DNA from: Mycolicibacterium aichiense
GTDB lineage: Bacteria; Actinomycetota; Actinomycetes; Mycobacteriales; Mycobacteriaceae
DNA length: 64,000 bases
Direction of reading: 5' to 3'
Assembly (NCBI RefSeq): GCF_010726245.1
Contig: NZ_AP022561.1
Location: 4,650,001 to 4,714,000 of the forward strand
Shown: positions 44,567 to 54,203 of the stretch, one piece after another
Position numbering within the stretch: the stretch's first letter is position 1
Layout: the number at the start of each line of letters is the position of its first letter
Program-made: the position numbers and the translations under genes
The notes under the pieces: generated by a model
What the model saw: only the letters and a program-made list of their open reading frames with translations
The model's database searches: none
Told to the model about the DNA's origin: nothing

Positions 44567-45628
44567 ATGTATCGCGTGATTCAGTGGGCAACCGGTGGGG
44601 TGGGTAAGGCGGCAATCCAGGGCGTGCTGCGTCACCCCGAACTCGACCTCGTCGGATGCTGGGTTCACAGCTCCGACAAGAACGGCCGCGACGTCGGCGA
44701 GGTGATCGGCGAAGCCCCCATCGGGGTCGCCGCCACGACCGACATCGACGAGCTGCTCGCGCTGGACGCCGACTGCGTCATGTACTCCCCCTTGCTGCCC
44801 GACGATTCGGTGGTCGCGCGAATCCTGCGCTCCGGCAAGAACGTGGTGACCCCGGTGGGCTGGGTCTACCCGGACCGGGAGAATCCCGCGGTGCAGGCCC
44901 TCGAGGAGGCGTGCGCGGCAGGCAACGCCACGTTGCACGGCTCCGGTATCCATCCCGGCGGCATCACCGAGCGGTTCCCGCTGATGATCTCCGCACTCAC
45001 CGCCGCGATCACCCATGTCCGGGCCGAGGAATTCTCCGACATCCGCACCTACAACGCACCGTTGGTGGTGCGGGAGGTGATGGGCTTCGGTCTGACGCCG
45101 GAACAGGCGATGAGTGGACCCATTGCCGCGCTGCTGGAAGCCGGCTTCAAACAATCGGTGCGCATGGTCGCCGATCAGTTGGGTTTTCGGTCCGATCCCC
45201 GCATCCGCTCCACACAGGAGGTCGCCGTCGCGGTCCACGGAACCGACGAGCTGGTGGTTCCGATGGAGGCGGGCACGGTGGCCGCTCGCCGCTTCAAGTG
45301 GCAGGCCATCGTCGACGACGAGCCGGTCGTCACGGCCGCGGTGAACTGGCTGATGTGTGACGTGGAACTCGATCCGCCGTGGACCTTGGGCGAGAAGGGC
45401 GAACGCTTCGAGGTGGAGGTCACCGGTGACTGCGATGTGTCACTGACTTTCAAAGGGCTGCAACCGGAAACCGTCGAGGAGGGGCTCAAGCGCAACCCGG
45501 GTGTCGTGGCCACCGCCAACCACTGCATCAGCGCCATCCCCTATGTCTGTGAGGCCGCACCCGGGATCAAGACGTATCTCGACCTGCCGCTGATCGCCGG
45601 CCGGGCCGCGCCACACCTGGCCAAGTGA
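44567..45628 (+). CDS. Dihydrodipicolinate reductase-like NAD(P)-dependent dehydrogenase
   Basis: The 353-residue protein starts with a Rossmann fold RVIQWATGGVGKAAIQGVLRHPELDLVG, typical of the group that contains 2,4-diaminopentanoate dehydrogenase and related 'DapB N-terminal-like' enzymes, then GKNVVTPVGWVYP and a substrate domain beginning GSGIHPGG. Such proteins are widespread in mycobacteria without a defined substrate. A start 9 bp earlier is possible. It opens a four-gene operon (dehydrogenase, VOC, SDR, TetR) joined by short overlaps. Confidence 0.82.
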   Translation: MYRVIQWATGGVGKAAIQGVLRHPELDLVGCWVHSSDKNGRDVGEVIGEAPIGVAATTDIDELLALDADCVMYSPLLPDDSVVARILRSGKNVVTPVGWVYPDRENPAVQALEEACAAGNATLHGSGIHPGGITERFPLMISALTAAITHVRAEEFSDIRTYNAPLVVREVMGFGLTPEQAMSGPIAALLEAGFKQSVRMVADQLGFRSDPRIRSTQEVAVAVHGTDELVVPMEAGTVAARRFKWQAIVDDEPVVTAAVNWLMCDVELDPPWTLGEKGERFEVEVTGDCDVSLTFKGLQPETVEEGLKRNPGVVATANHCISAIPYVCEAAPGIKTYLDLPLIAGRAAPHLAK

Positions 45629-46098
45629 TCGTGGAAAGCCTTCGGGACCTTCGGTTTTCGCATCTGGTGGTCGGCGTCACCGACATGGACCGGGCGCTGG
45701 GGTTCTACCGGGGGCTGCTGGGCATGGACGTGGTCTTCGACCAGACCATGGCCGGGGACCAATTCGACCATGCACTCGGCGCCGGCGACGGGAACCAGGG
45801 CCGGGTGGTGGGCGGTCTGATCGGCGGAGTGATGATCGAGTTGCTGTCGCTGGGTACAGGCAGCCGTCCGGCGAAGCGGTCATTCGTCGGCAACCAGAAC
45901 ATCTCGCTGTCGGTCACCGACCTCGACGACACCTACCGGCAGGTCCAGGCGGCGGGGTTCGCGCCGGACCAGGCTCCGTTCGACATCGCGGGAGTGCGGA
46001 TGTTCTTCGTCAAGGATCCCGACGGAACCGCGGTGGAGTTCATCGAGTTCCCAGGTACTGCACGCACATCGGAGGAGTTACATCGTGGTGTCCGCTGA
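45625..46098 (+). CDS. VOC-family (glyoxalase/dioxygenase fold) protein
   Basis: The 157-residue single-domain VOC protein has FSHLVVGVTDMDRALGFYRGLLGMDVVFD, with the His of the metal site in SHLVVG, and the closing strand RMFFVKDPDGTAVEFIEFPG that supplies the Glu. Its GTG start overlaps the preceding stop by 4 bp. It may be an isomerase, epimerase or lyase acting with the neighbouring dehydrogenases. Substrate unknown. Confidence 0.88.
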   Translation: MIVESLRDLRFSHLVVGVTDMDRALGFYRGLLGMDVVFDQTMAGDQFDHALGAGDGNQGRVVGGLIGGVMIELLSLGTGSRPAKRSFVGNQNISLSVTDLDDTYRQVQAAGFAPDQAPFDIAGVRMFFVKDPDGTAVEFIEFPGTARTSEELHRGVR

Positions 46099-46870
46099 GG
46101 CGACCTATTGGCATCCGGAATCGCTGAGCGGTCACCGGGTGATCGTCACCGGAGCGGCGCGCGGAGTCGGCCGGGGAATCAGCGCGGCGCTCCTGGAACG
46201 CGGCGCCTCGGTCTTGATGGTGGACCGCGACCCGGGCGTGATCGGCGTCGCGGGGGCCCTGCGCGATGACCAGCACGCCGTGCCTCTGGTCGCCGACTTG
46301 TGCGACCACTCCAGCTATCAGCACATCGTCGACGTCGCGGTCGAATCATTCGGTGGGATCGACGCTTTGATCAACAACGCGATTGCCACCGATGAACCCA
46401 AGCCCTTCACCGACATCACGATGGCCGACTACGATCTCGTCTTCAACATCGGCCCACGGGCCACCTTCTTCCTCATGCAGGCCGCCTACCCGGTACTGAA
46501 AGCCGCCGGCGGCGGGTCCATCGTGAACTTCGGCTCCGGCAGCGGGACCGGTGGCCAGAAGTCGTTCGGGGCCTATGCCGGCGCCAAGGAAGCGATTCGC
46601 GGTATGTCGAAAGTCGCTGCGCTGGAATGGGGTGTCGACAACATCCGGGTCAACGTGGTGTGCCCGTTCGCGAACTCCGACGGCGTCGCGGGATGGAGCG
46701 ACGCCTTCCCCGACATCTACAACAAGATCGTCAAAGGTGTTCCACTGCGCCGGATCGGCGACACCCACGCCGACATCGGCGCGGTGGTCGCCTTCCTGAT
46801 CAGCCGTGACGCCTCGTACATGACCGCCCAGACCATCAACGTCGACGGCGGGATGGGAACCTACCGGTGA
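46085..46870 (+). CDS. Short-chain dehydrogenase/reductase
   Basis: The 261-residue SDR has TGAARGVGRGIS for the nucleotide, NNAIAT, and the catalytic YAGAK (Y-x3-K) preceded by a Ser-containing GSGSGTGG region. It ends with the TINVDGGMGT motif of classical SDRs. It starts with GTG behind a strong GGAGGAG, within the end of the VOC gene (14-bp overlap), and its stop overlaps the TetR start. Substrate unknown. Confidence 0.9.
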   Translation: MVSAEATYWHPESLSGHRVIVTGAARGVGRGISAALLERGASVLMVDRDPGVIGVAGALRDDQHAVPLVADLCDHSSYQHIVDVAVESFGGIDALINNAIATDEPKPFTDITMADYDLVFNIGPRATFFLMQAAYPVLKAAGGGSIVNFGSGSGTGGQKSFGAYAGAKEAIRGMSKVAALEWGVDNIRVNVVCPFANSDGVAGWSDAFPDIYNKIVKGVPLRRIGDTHADIGAVVAFLISRDASYMTAQTINVDGGMGTYR

Positions 46871-47481
46871 GCAGTCCGCCCGCAGAGCGGCCGCCGACCC
46901 TACGGGACCGGCAGCGGGCGCAGGTGCGGGCCGATATCCACGCCGCGGCCTATCGGCTTTTCGCCGCACGGGGATTCGGCAACGTCACCACCGAGGACAT
47001 CGCCGCCGAAGCGTCGGTGTCACCGCGAACGTTCTTCCGCCACGTGGCGACCAAGGAGGATCTGCTGCTCGGGGCCGTACAGCGCGGGAACGCTGCCATC
47101 GCATCGCTGTTGGTGCGTCGTCCGCACGACGAAGCCCCCGACGTCGCACTGGCCGCCGCGATCGTCAGCCGGGTCGGATCCTTCGAGGATGTCGATCTGG
47201 AGAACTGGCGGGCGGCGATCCTGACCGCACCCGAGTTGCTCGACCGGGCGACTCTGCTGTCCACCGCGGATCGCGAACAAATGATCCAGCTCGTGGCTGC
47301 GCGTATGGACGCCGACCCGACCGAGGATTGGCGCCCCGGGCTGCTGGTCCAACTGTCCTTTGCAGCAGCCGATTTCGCCTTTCAACAGTGGGTAAGGAAT
47401 CGCGGAGACCGGCGCAGGCCACTGGCGGCCGATGTCGCCGACGCGCTGGCTGTGGTGGCCCACCCGCGCTGGAGCAGCTAG
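46867..47481 (+). CDS. TetR-family transcriptional regulator
   Basis: The 204-residue TetR has the HTH (AAYRLFAARGFGNVTTEDIAAEASVSPRTFFRHVATKEDLL). The ligand domain is not assigned. It is the last gene of the four-gene operon (GTGA overlap with the SDR stop) and likely controls that operon. It converges on the carboxylesterase with a 4-bp overlap. Confidence 0.92.
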   Translation: MSSPPAERPPTLRDRQRAQVRADIHAAAYRLFAARGFGNVTTEDIAAEASVSPRTFFRHVATKEDLLLGAVQRGNAAIASLLVRRPHDEAPDVALAAAIVSRVGSFEDVDLENWRAAILTAPELLDRATLLSTADREQMIQLVAARMDADPTEDWRPGLLVQLSFAAADFAFQQWVRNRGDRRRPLAADVADALAVVAHPRWSS

Positions 47482-49136
47482 CGCGCCCCGCTGCGGCTCG
47501 TCCAGAACGGGCACTGGTGCCGCGCACTGAAGTCGGTGGTGACCGTCAACTCGCCGGTCTGCAGCGACAGTCGCTTGCCGGTGGCTTCGTCGGCGCCGAA
47601 CTCCGGCCACTGCGGCAACCCCGTCACCTCGGGAGAGCCGGTCTTCACGAACTGGCTCCAGTAGGCCACCATCTGGTCGGACAACACACGTTGCGCCGGG
47701 TCCAGCGGCGGAGCGCCGCCGACGTCGAACAGATACCGCAACTCCAGCGAGTGGCTGGCCCCCACCGGGAACGGCGCCGCACGCAGCGGGTCGGGGGCCG
47801 GCGCCGTGCGGTCGTTGAACTCGTAGGCGTACACCGGTCCGGTGCGCGCCAGACCAGACGCGATTCGGTCTGCGGGACAAGCGAATACGCTGTCCGTCAC
47901 CGCCGCGGAGTACGCCAGGCCCACGCTGCCGCCGTACCGATCCAGCGGATAACGGTCGGCGACCGCAGCGGCGTCCCCGCCGAACGTTTTCGCCATCAAC
48001 TGCGGATAGGGCGGCAACTGCCGCTCCTTGAGGTACTGGATTGCGGCGAACATCGCGAACTCGTCACCGTTGCTGCCGACAAGCACCGGCATCCGAGTCA
48101 CCCGGCCCGACGCGATCGCGGTCATCGGGTCAGCCGGTAACCGGTCGGTACCGGTGACCGGCCCGGTCAGCTTGTCGGGGCCGAACCCGACATAGAGCGG
48201 AGCGCGTCGCAGGGCCTCGGTGGGCAGCCTTCGCAGGCACCCCGCCACCGCGGCTGCATCGGTGCACCCCGCCGCGGCCGCGTATTCGGCACTGACCTGT
48301 TGGGCGGTAGGCCGGTCCGCCTGCGCCTGGCACGGCCCGCTCTGCAGGATCGCTGCGCGGAACAAGCCGGCCGACTCGGGCGCGACCAGGTGGTCGCACA
48401 CCGACATCGCACCAGCAGATTCTCCGGCGATCGTGACTTGGGTTGGGTCGCCGCCGAATTCGGCGACGTTGTCACGAACCCACCGCAGCGCCGCCTGTTG
48501 ATCGGCGAGGCCGTAATTGCCGACGTCGCCGTTCTGACTCAACGCGGGATCCGCCAGGAACCCCAGGGTTCCGAGCCGGTAGTTGACGGTGACGACGACG
48601 ATGTCGCCCTGGGTGGCCATCCACCGCGCGTCGTAGATGTCGGCACTGCCGTTGAGGAAACCGCCACCGTGAATCCACACCATCACCGGCTTCTTGTGAG
48701 AGCGGCTCGCCCCGTCAGGAGTCCAGACGTTGAGGTTCAGGCAGTCCTCACCTGTGGGACGCCCGTAGTCGGGGTCGTAGGTGGTGTCCTGGATGCACCG
48801 CACACCCGGTTTGGTGGCATCGCGCTCACCGGGCCAGGGTGCCGCCGGCTGCGGCGGTTGCCAGCGAAGTGGCCCGACCGGTGCCGCCGCGTAGGGAATG
48901 CCGTTGAAGACCCGATAGCCGGGGGCCACCACGCCGCGCAGCGCACCGGCCGCGGTCTGCACCACCGCCGACTCCGGCTCGGCTGCCGCGGCACCCTGAG
49001 GTTGCGGCTCACCGCTGTTCCGCGCGCATGCGGCTACGGCCAGGGCGATGAGCAGCACCGTCGCGCGCCGCAGTCGTCGGCTCCTCGATTGGTGTGGCAC
49101 GAGAATCGAGCCTACGCGGCCGACCGCCCGAGCCAT
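47478..49136 (-). CDS. Carboxylesterase type B, lipoprotein
   Basis: The 552-residue protein has an N-terminal basic and hydrophobic signal ending in a lipobox (VAAC), so it is probably a membrane-anchored lipoprotein. The carboxylesterase-B fold shows VVTVNYRLGTLGFLA, the oxyanion HGGGF, the catalytic Ser in GESAGAMSV, the acidic residue in SNGDEF and the catalytic His in GASHSLEL. The length fits the family. It hydrolyses carboxylic esters at the cell envelope; natural substrates are unknown. Confidence 0.92.
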   Translation of the reverse strand: MARAVGRVGSILVPHQSRSRRLRRATVLLIALAVAACARNSGEPQPQGAAAAEPESAVVQTAAGALRGVVAPGYRVFNGIPYAAAPVGPLRWQPPQPAAPWPGERDATKPGVRCIQDTTYDPDYGRPTGEDCLNLNVWTPDGASRSHKKPVMVWIHGGGFLNGSADIYDARWMATQGDIVVVTVNYRLGTLGFLADPALSQNGDVGNYGLADQQAALRWVRDNVAEFGGDPTQVTIAGESAGAMSVCDHLVAPESAGLFRAAILQSGPCQAQADRPTAQQVSAEYAAAAGCTDAAAVAGCLRRLPTEALRRAPLYVGFGPDKLTGPVTGTDRLPADPMTAIASGRVTRMPVLVGSNGDEFAMFAAIQYLKERQLPPYPQLMAKTFGGDAAAVADRYPLDRYGGSVGLAYSAAVTDSVFACPADRIASGLARTGPVYAYEFNDRTAPAPDPLRAAPFPVGASHSLELRYLFDVGGAPPLDPAQRVLSDQMVAYWSQFVKTGSPEVTGLPQWPEFGADEATGKRLSLQTGELTVTTDFSARHQCPFWTSRSGAR

Positions 49137-49239
49137 GACCTGGCAATTCCCGCGATTTGCCTGCGACCTGGCAGAATTCGCGCCAAACTAGGAACCTGAC
49201 ACCCGTCAAGTTTCTGGTATGAGTGAGCGAGGAGACCCG

Positions 49240-50490
49240 ATGACCCCACGGATCATGGACAAGGCGGCCCGGGTTCTGGCCAGTCCGCTGGGCTACACCG
49301 ATGAGAAGCGGATGCACGAATCGCTTGCTCACCTGCGTGCGCATGCCCCCGTCTCGTGGGTCGAAGCAGAGGGCTACCGCCCGTTCTGGGCGATCACCAA
49401 GCACGCCGACATCATGGACATCGAGCGGCAGAACGACCTGTTCACCAACGATCCGCGACCACTGCTGGCGATCGCCGAAGCCGACGATGTGCTGCGTGCG
49501 CAGATGGAAGCAGGGATCGGCCTGCGCACGCTGATCCATATGGACGACCCGCTGCACCGCGACATGCGCAAGATCGGTGCCGATTGGTTCCGCCCGAAAG
49601 CCATGCGCGCGTTGAAGACCCGCTGCGATGAGCTGGCCAAGATCTACGTCGACAAGATGCTCGAGCAGGGACCCGAACTCGACTTCGTGCAGGAGATCGC
49701 GGTCAACTTTCCGCTCTACATCATTCTGTCGCTGCTGGGCCTTCCGGAGTCCGACTTCCCGCGGATGCTCAAGCTCACCCAGGAGATGTTCGGCGGAGAC
49801 GACGAAGAGTTCCAGCGCGGCGGCAAGACCGACGACATGCTCGCGGTGCTGCTGGACTTCTTCAACTACTTCAACGCGCTGACCGCTTCCCGGCGCGAAA
49901 ACCCCACCGAGGACCTGAGCTCGGCGATCGCGAACGCCACGATCAACGGAGAACCGTTGTCCGACATGGACACCGCCTCCTACTACGTCATCGTCGCCAG
50001 CGCCGGCCACGACACCACCAGCGCCGGAATCGCCGGCGGACTCCTCGAACTCATCCGCAACCCGGGTGAGCTACAGCGTCTGCAGAACGATCCCTCCCTG
50101 ATGGGCACCGCGGTCGAGGAGATGATCCGCTGCATCGTGCCGGTCAAGGAATTCATGCGCACCGCCCAAGCCGACACCGAGGTCCGCGGCGTCCCCATCG
50201 CCAAGGGCGAATCCGTACTGCTGTCCTACGTCTCGGCCAACCGCGACGAAGAGGTCTTCGCCGACCCGATGCGCTTCGACGTCGGCCGCGACCCCAACAA
50301 GCACCTGTCGTTCGGCTACGGCGTGCACTTCTGCCTGGGCGCAGCCCTGGCCCGCATGGAGATGAACAGCTTCTTCACCGAACTCGTCCCCCGCATCAGC
50401 TCCATCGAACTCGCCGGCGAACCCGAACTCATGGCCACCACCTTCGTCGGCGGCCTCAAACGCCTGCCGATTCGCTACTCGCTGAAGTGA
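49240..50490 (+). CDS. Cytochrome P450
   Basis: The 416-residue P450 has the I-helix oxygen motif AGHDTTS, the ExxR pair in VEEMIR and the haem-binding FGYGVHFCLGAALA with the axial Cys. It is a soluble bacterial type that needs a separate ferredoxin and reductase. ATG at 49240 has AGGAG 6 nt upstream and is preferred over an ATG 21 bp earlier. The substrate is unknown; the CYP family was not assigned. Its end overlaps the convergent TetR by 35 bp. Confidence 0.94.
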   Translation: MTPRIMDKAARVLASPLGYTDEKRMHESLAHLRAHAPVSWVEAEGYRPFWAITKHADIMDIERQNDLFTNDPRPLLAIAEADDVLRAQMEAGIGLRTLIHMDDPLHRDMRKIGADWFRPKAMRALKTRCDELAKIYVDKMLEQGPELDFVQEIAVNFPLYIILSLLGLPESDFPRMLKLTQEMFGGDDEEFQRGGKTDDMLAVLLDFFNYFNALTASRRENPTEDLSSAIANATINGEPLSDMDTASYYVIVASAGHDTTSAGIAGGLLELIRNPGELQRLQNDPSLMGTAVEEMIRCIVPVKEFMRTAQADTEVRGVPIAKGESVLLSYVSANRDEEVFADPMRFDVGRDPNKHLSFGYGVHFCLGAALARMEMNSFFTELVPRISSIELAGEPELMATTFVGGLKRLPIRYSLK

Positions 50491-51106
50491 TCTCACTGAT
50501 CCGGTGGACGGCCAGAAAGCCGTCCACCGCGGCGCGGGCACACTCGCGGTAGTCGAAGTCGGCGAGCGTACTGATCCGGCCTGCAACCAGCGGGCCGATC
50601 AACAGCATGATGGCCTGCGCGCGGTCGACCTCGCCCAGCTCGCGCCGGGCGTCCGGGCTGTCGAAGATCGCGTCGAACGGTGCGCCGTACTGCTGGGCGA
50701 CCCGCTCCCGCAGGGTGCGGACCTCCGGGCTGTCCGCGTCCCCGGTCTTGCCGGGCAGGTGCTCCATGTCCGGGCCCAACGCCAGCCAGTAGGTCGCTGA
50801 CAACAGCGCCGGGGTCTCCGAGATGAGGTCGGCCTGCGCCTGCAGCAGCGCCAGTAGGCGCTCCCGCAGCGTCCCGGTCTCCGGCGGCATCGGGGCCGGC
50901 GGAATAAGACTGTGGAACGCGGCGGCCAGCAGGTCGTTTCCGCTCGGGAAATGCCGGTACAGGGTCGCCCTCGCGACGTTCGCGCCGCGGGTGACGGCGT
51001 CGACGGTGACCGCGCTGGGGCCGCCCGTGCGCAGCAATGCCGTTGCGGCGTCCAGTAACCGCGCGCGTGAACGCGCAGGTCTGGGGTCACTGCGTCGGCT
51101 TGCCAT
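50456..51106 (-). CDS. TetR-family regulator, probable repressor of the efflux gene
   Basis: The 216-residue TetR has the HTH region TALLRTGGPSAVTVDAVTRGANVARATLYRHFPSGNDLLAAAF. It is divergent from an MFS drug transporter with a 93-bp spacer containing a clear inverted repeat, the classic arrangement of a TetR that represses a pump. Its 3' end overlaps the P450 coding end. Confidence 0.93.
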   Translation of the reverse strand: MASRRSDPRPARSRARLLDAATALLRTGGPSAVTVDAVTRGANVARATLYRHFPSGNDLLAAAFHSLIPPAPMPPETGTLRERLLALLQAQADLISETPALLSATYWLALGPDMEHLPGKTGDADSPEVRTLRERVAQQYGAPFDAIFDSPDARRELGEVDRAQAIMLLIGPLVAGRISTLADFDYRECARAAVDGFLAVHRISEITSASSESAGV

Positions 51107-51150
51107 GAGTTGAAACCTCCCCGGTGCCGATCAGCACGTTTGAATATTTT

Positions 51151-51167
51151 TGAGACGGATAGTCTCA
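51151..51167. promoter_or_regulatory. TetR operator candidate
   Basis: TGAGAC-N5-GTCTCA (51151-51167) is a perfect 6-bp inverted repeat located 33 bp before the MFS start and 44 bp before the TetR start, where it could cover both promoters. Confidence 0.65.
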
Positions 51168-51199
51168 CAGTTGGACCTGCGACCGAAGGAAGGCCCTGC

Positions 51200-52846
51200 G
51201 TGGACACCTCGATCCGGCCCGACAAGGGTACCGATAGCCGACTCCGGGACGTCTCGACTCTGCAGCGAACGTGGACATTGACCGTCGCCTGCCTGGGCGT
51301 GGCGCTGGTGATCTCCTCGATGATCGCCCTCAACACCGCGCTGGGCGACATCGCCGTGTCGACCTCGGCCAACCAGTCCCAGCTGACCTGGGTTGTCGAC
51401 AGCTACACCCTGGTACTGGCCTGCCTGCTGCTGCCGGCCGGAGCCATCGGTGATCGCTACGGCCGCCGCGGCGCTCTATTGATCGGTCTGGCTATTTTCA
51501 CGTTGGCATCGCTGGCGCCGATCTTCTTCGACTCACCGATTCAGATCATCGCGGCTCGGGCGGTGGCCGGAGCGGGAGCTGCGTTCGTCATGCCGGCCAC
51601 GCTGTCCCTTCTCACCGTGGTCTATCCGAAGTCGGAACGCACCAAGGCGGTGGGCATCTGGGCCGCGGTGGCCGGCAGCGGCGCCGTGCTTGGCATGTTG
51701 GGTTCCGGTGTGTTGCTGCGATTTTGGCCGTGGCAGTCGATCTTCTGGGCGTTGGCAGGCGCAGGCGTGCTGTTGTTCGCGCTGACCTGGACGGTCAGCG
51801 ATTCCCGCGACATTGCGACTCCCCCGCTCGACTGGCCCGGCGCGCTACTGATCGCAGGTGCCGTCGCAATACTGGTGTTCGGCATCGTCGAGGCGCCCCA
51901 ACGCGGCTGGTCGGATCCGCTGGTGATCTGCTGCCTCGCCGCGGGGCTGGCGCTTACCGCGGCATTCGGCGTATTGGAAGCCCACCGACTACATCCGCTG
52001 CTCGATGTATCCCTTTTCCGGCGAGCCGATTTCGCGACCGGTGCGGCCGCGATCGCGGTGTTGTTCCTGGCCAACTTCGGGTTCATGTTTCTCGCCATGC
52101 AGTACACGCAGCTGATTTTGGGCTACTCGGCATTGCAAACCGCAATGGCACTGACCCCGCTGATACTCCCGCTGGGCGTGCTGTCGGTGACGTCGTCGTG
52201 GTACCTGCCGCGGCTGGGTCTACGGATGGTCGTCTTCACCGGATTGCTCTTCCTGACAGCCGGATTCGTCTGTCTGTTGACCCTGCGGATCGACTCGTCC
52301 TACCTCGGCCTGGCCTGGCCGCTGCTGGTACTGGCCACCGGGGTCGGGCTGTGCACCGCCCCGACCACATCGGCGATCATGAACGCCGCACCCGACGACA
52401 AGCAGGGCGTGGCGTCGGCGGTCAACGACGCCGTCCGTGAAGTCGGCGCCGCGCTGGGTATCGCCTTGGCGGGCTCGGTGCTGGCCGGTCAATACACTCA
52501 CCGCCTCGGCGAACAACTGTCGGCGTTCCCGCCGCCCGTGCGACAGGCCGCCGGTGGTTCACTGGCCGAAGCGCTGGCGGTGTCCACCCGGCTCGGGCCC
52601 GCCGGCGCCCAGTTGGCCGACATCAGCAAGTCGGCCTTCCTGCACGCAATGCAGAGCTCGATCGTGGTGCTCGCGATTCTCGTCGGGGTCGCCGCCGTGC
52701 TGATCGGGTTGTGGGCCCCCGGCCGGGACGGCCGCCAACTGCGGCTCGTCCGACGGTTAACCGGACGAGACGAAGTCAGCGGCGCGGTGCCCGATCATCG
52801 CGATCGTCGCGTGGGGGCCGCGGCTGGTGATACGCGGCAGGACTGA
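51200..52846 (+). CDS. MFS multidrug efflux transporter (14-helix, DHA2 type)
   Basis: The roughly 548-residue transporter shows the DHA2 motifs: WVVDSYTLVLACLLLPAGAIGDRYGRR (motif A) and the helix-5 motif C region GSGAVLGMLGSG. About 14 membrane helices are visible. The GTG at 51200 has an AAGGAAGG ribosome-binding sequence; the frame upstream has no homology. The final 30 residues are hydrophilic and are encoded in the 90 bp that overlap the convergent mftG end. It probably exports a hydrophobic drug or metabolite under control of the divergent TetR. Confidence 0.9.
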   Translation: MDTSIRPDKGTDSRLRDVSTLQRTWTLTVACLGVALVISSMIALNTALGDIAVSTSANQSQLTWVVDSYTLVLACLLLPAGAIGDRYGRRGALLIGLAIFTLASLAPIFFDSPIQIIAARAVAGAGAAFVMPATLSLLTVVYPKSERTKAVGIWAAVAGSGAVLGMLGSGVLLRFWPWQSIFWALAGAGVLLFALTWTVSDSRDIATPPLDWPGALLIAGAVAILVFGIVEAPQRGWSDPLVICCLAAGLALTAAFGVLEAHRLHPLLDVSLFRRADFATGAAAIAVLFLANFGFMFLAMQYTQLILGYSALQTAMALTPLILPLGVLSVTSSWYLPRLGLRMVVFTGLLFLTAGFVCLLTLRIDSSYLGLAWPLLVLATGVGLCTAPTTSAIMNAAPDDKQGVASAVNDAVREVGAALGIALAGSVLAGQYTHRLGEQLSAFPPPVRQAAGGSLAEALAVSTRLGPAGAQLADISKSAFLHAMQSSIVVLAILVGVAAVLIGLWAPGRDGRQLRLVRRLTGRDEVSGAVPDHRDRRVGAAAGDTRQD

Positions 52847-54202
52847 ACCGTCCACCACCCAGAGATTGTCGATCCCCCGCACCCGGCACCGCGGATCGAC
52901 GACGGCATGCTCGTCGGTGTCGAGCCCCATCGGGGCCGTGCCGCAGAGATGCTGGGAAGTCGACCACATCGGTTCCCCGAGTTGTGTTGTGGTTCCCAGT
53001 ATCTCAGCGGCATAGTCGCAGCCGCGCCGCAACGCGGCGGTATCCTCGCCCGCGCTGTCGTAGTGGTGCTCGATCAACGGGGTGAGCATCGGGTCGGCGG
53101 ACTGCAGCGAGACGTGCCCAGTGGACCGGGGACTCATCAGCGCCACACCGAGATGGGGCCAATCCGGGCGGCCGGCGGTGCCGTCGCCGACCATGGCGAT
53201 GAAACCACCGGTGTACGGCCGAATCTCGAGGCCGTCGATGACCAGCACCACTTCGAGCACCGGACGCTGGGGCGCGACGGTCCAGGTTGTCGGCAGCACC
53301 CACTCCGGGTGGTCCCAGGTTCGTTGCCCCACCGGCAGGTCGGCCGCCACCGCGATACCGAGCCGGCGCAGGGTCGCGGCGGGTCCGATGCCCGAGAGCA
53401 TGAGCAGGTGCGCCGAGGAGATGGCGCCCGCCGAGAGCACCACCCGGTCGGCCTCCAACACAGCCGGCCCGTTCGGGCCGACGACCTCGACGCCGACCGC
53501 GCGACCGCCGGAGAGCCGGACACGCAGGGCGCGGGTACGCGGCAGCACGGTCAGATTGGGGCGGGCGGCAGCCGGTTCCAGGAATGCCGCGCCGGGGCCG
53601 CTGCGTACACCGTCGACGATGTTCAGCGGCACCGCCCCGATGCCGGGTGGCGCATTGTCCCCGGTGGGCTCGGCGTTGAGGTCAGGTAGCCAGCGCAATC
53701 CGGCGGCCTGGGCCGCATCGACGAAAGCGGCTGTACTGCCGACGAGTTCGTTGGTGCGCCGGATGGCGATGGGACCACCGTCAGCGCGGTCGGGGAAGTC
53801 CAGATCGGTCTGGATGGCGCGGTAGTGCGGTCTCACCTCGTTCCATGACCAGCCCGGCACGGCAGGCCCGTCGAAGTCGACCGGCAATGCCCGGCAGAAA
53901 TAGCCGCCATTGACCGCACCGGAGCCGCCCACCGTCACACCGCGGACGACGTCGGCGTCGCGGGGCGGATCGTCGGTCAGGCGGGTCCGATAGCGCTGGG
54001 CCAGCGGGCTCGCGGCGCCGATGGGCAGTTGCAGGCCGTTGCGGGTGAGGGCTCGGACACCCGGCTCGTCGGGACCGAGCCCGGTTTCGACGACCGTGAC
54101 CAGGCACCCCACGTCTGCCGAGAGGCGTTCGGCCAACACGGATCCGGCGCTTCCGGCACCGACGATCAGGACGTCGCTGCGGGTGCTGTGGTCGGCCACC
54201 AA
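52757..54202 (-). CDS. mftG: Mycofactocin-associated GMC oxidoreductase MftG
   Basis: The 481-residue GMC flavoprotein has the FAD motif VLIVGAGSAGSVLAERLS at the N-terminus and the GMC C-terminal block (DNLWVVDGSVLPRITSRGPHATIAMIGHRAADF) with the active-site His and Asn-like positions. In M. smegmatis, MftG transfers electrons from mycofactocinol to the respiratory chain. It is the last mft gene, 1 bp after mftF. Confidence 0.94.
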   Translation of the reverse strand: MVADHSTRSDVLIVGAGSAGSVLAERLSADVGCLVTVVETGLGPDEPGVRALTRNGLQLPIGAASPLAQRYRTRLTDDPPRDADVVRGVTVGGSGAVNGGYFCRALPVDFDGPAVPGWSWNEVRPHYRAIQTDLDFPDRADGGPIAIRRTNELVGSTAAFVDAAQAAGLRWLPDLNAEPTGDNAPPGIGAVPLNIVDGVRSGPGAAFLEPAAARPNLTVLPRTRALRVRLSGGRAVGVEVVGPNGPAVLEADRVVLSAGAISSAHLLMLSGIGPAATLRRLGIAVAADLPVGQRTWDHPEWVLPTTWTVAPQRPVLEVVLVIDGLEIRPYTGGFIAMVGDGTAGRPDWPHLGVALMSPRSTGHVSLQSADPMLTPLIEHHYDSAGEDTAALRRGCDYAAEILGTTTQLGEPMWSTSQHLCGTAPMGLDTDEHAVVDPRCRVRGIDNLWVVDGSVLPRITSRGPHATIAMIGHRAADFVSSG

Positions 54203-54203
54203 G

